Shown: piece after piece, positions 32,729-32,747 of the stretch
Layout: each line of letters begins with the position of its first letter
Numbering within the stretch: the stretch's first letter is position 1
Assembly: GCA_964292325.1 (NCBI GenBank)
Contig: CAXYVG010000036.1
Span: 1-32,747 of the forward strand
DNA: 32,747 nucleotides
Reading direction: 5' to 3'
DNA from: CTSoil-075 sp964292325
Lineage (GTDB): Bacteria; Bacillota; Negativicutes; DSM-13327
Notes under the pieces: generated by a model
What the model was told of the DNA's origin: nothing
Databases searched by the model: none
What the model saw: the letters and a program-made list of their open reading frames with translations, nothing else
Program-made: the position numbers and the translations under genes

Positions 32729-32747
32729 GACCTAGAGTTGGACATAT
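32725..32747 (+). CDS. mqnA: Chorismate dehydratase MqnA (3' partial)
   Basis: Only the first codons are visible, MRPRVGH, before the window ends. This is the typical MqnA N-terminus. It overlaps mqnE by ATGA, so the two are translationally coupled. MqnA acts first in the futalosine menaquinone route. Confidence 0.7.

Overview
The window looks like the chromosome of an anaerobic, low-GC Firmicute with Negativicutes character, most like Pelosinus or a related Sporomusaceae. This is an inference from gene content and was not searched. It rests on AT-rich DNA, an EtfBA/FAD lactate-dehydrogenase-type operon, futalosine-pathway menaquinone genes, an HrcA/CIRCE element, an S-box riboswitch and a sigma-54/LevR-type PTS regulator.

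Layout. 1-1374: 3' part of a repeat-rich protein with a FliK-like C-terminus. 1663-4940: etfB-etfA-FAD oxidase operon, probably for 2-hydroxyacid (lactate) oxidation, closed by a perfect terminator. 5242-6676: nucleoid-associated protein and a small unknown gene. 6685-10034: a sigma-54 promoter with upstream DNA signals drives soluble mannose-family PTS genes (EIIA, EIIB, two tandem HPr, Enzyme I) with no EIIC/EIID permease. 10185-14239: pfkA and a LevR-type sigma-54 activator (HTH, AAA+, PRD, EIIA, EIIB-like, PRD), the likely activator of that promoter. 14306-17700: two minus-strand genes, a plus-strand histidine phosphatase, a 480-nt non-coding stretch that looks like a structured minus-strand RNA with its own promoter and terminator, and a minus-strand DUF5665-like/DJ-1-like pair. 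18054-21527: diguanylate cyclase response regulator, YtxH-like protein, small membrane protein, DbpA helicase. 21645-23717: htpG (minus) with a CIRCE operator. 23820-25600: larC1-larB for the nickel-pincer cofactor; LarC1 carries a large His-rich repeat insert and there is no LarC2 beside it. 25664-27912: SAM-I riboswitch, aminotransferase and metQ (minus). 28120-31408: PocR-type sensor kinase and TPR/glycosyltransferase-like protein. 31553-32747: mqnE and the start of mqnA.

How the genes fit together. The PTS block reads as a self-contained phosphorelay: EI to HPr to EIIA to EIIB, with histidines in the PRD/EII domains of the activator as likely targets. It sits beside phosphofructokinase, so it may report glycolytic state rather than import sugar here; that is inference. 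Lactate oxidation (EtfBA-FAD enzyme) and lactate-racemase cofactor genes (larB, larC1) lie in the same window but about 20 kb apart. Four related copies of a short dispersed intergenic repeat, two of them with a clear hairpin, lie just 3' of plus-strand genes.

The best candidates for something undescribed are the structured minus-strand RNA at about 16121-16606 and the permease-less sigma-54 PTS phosphorelay.
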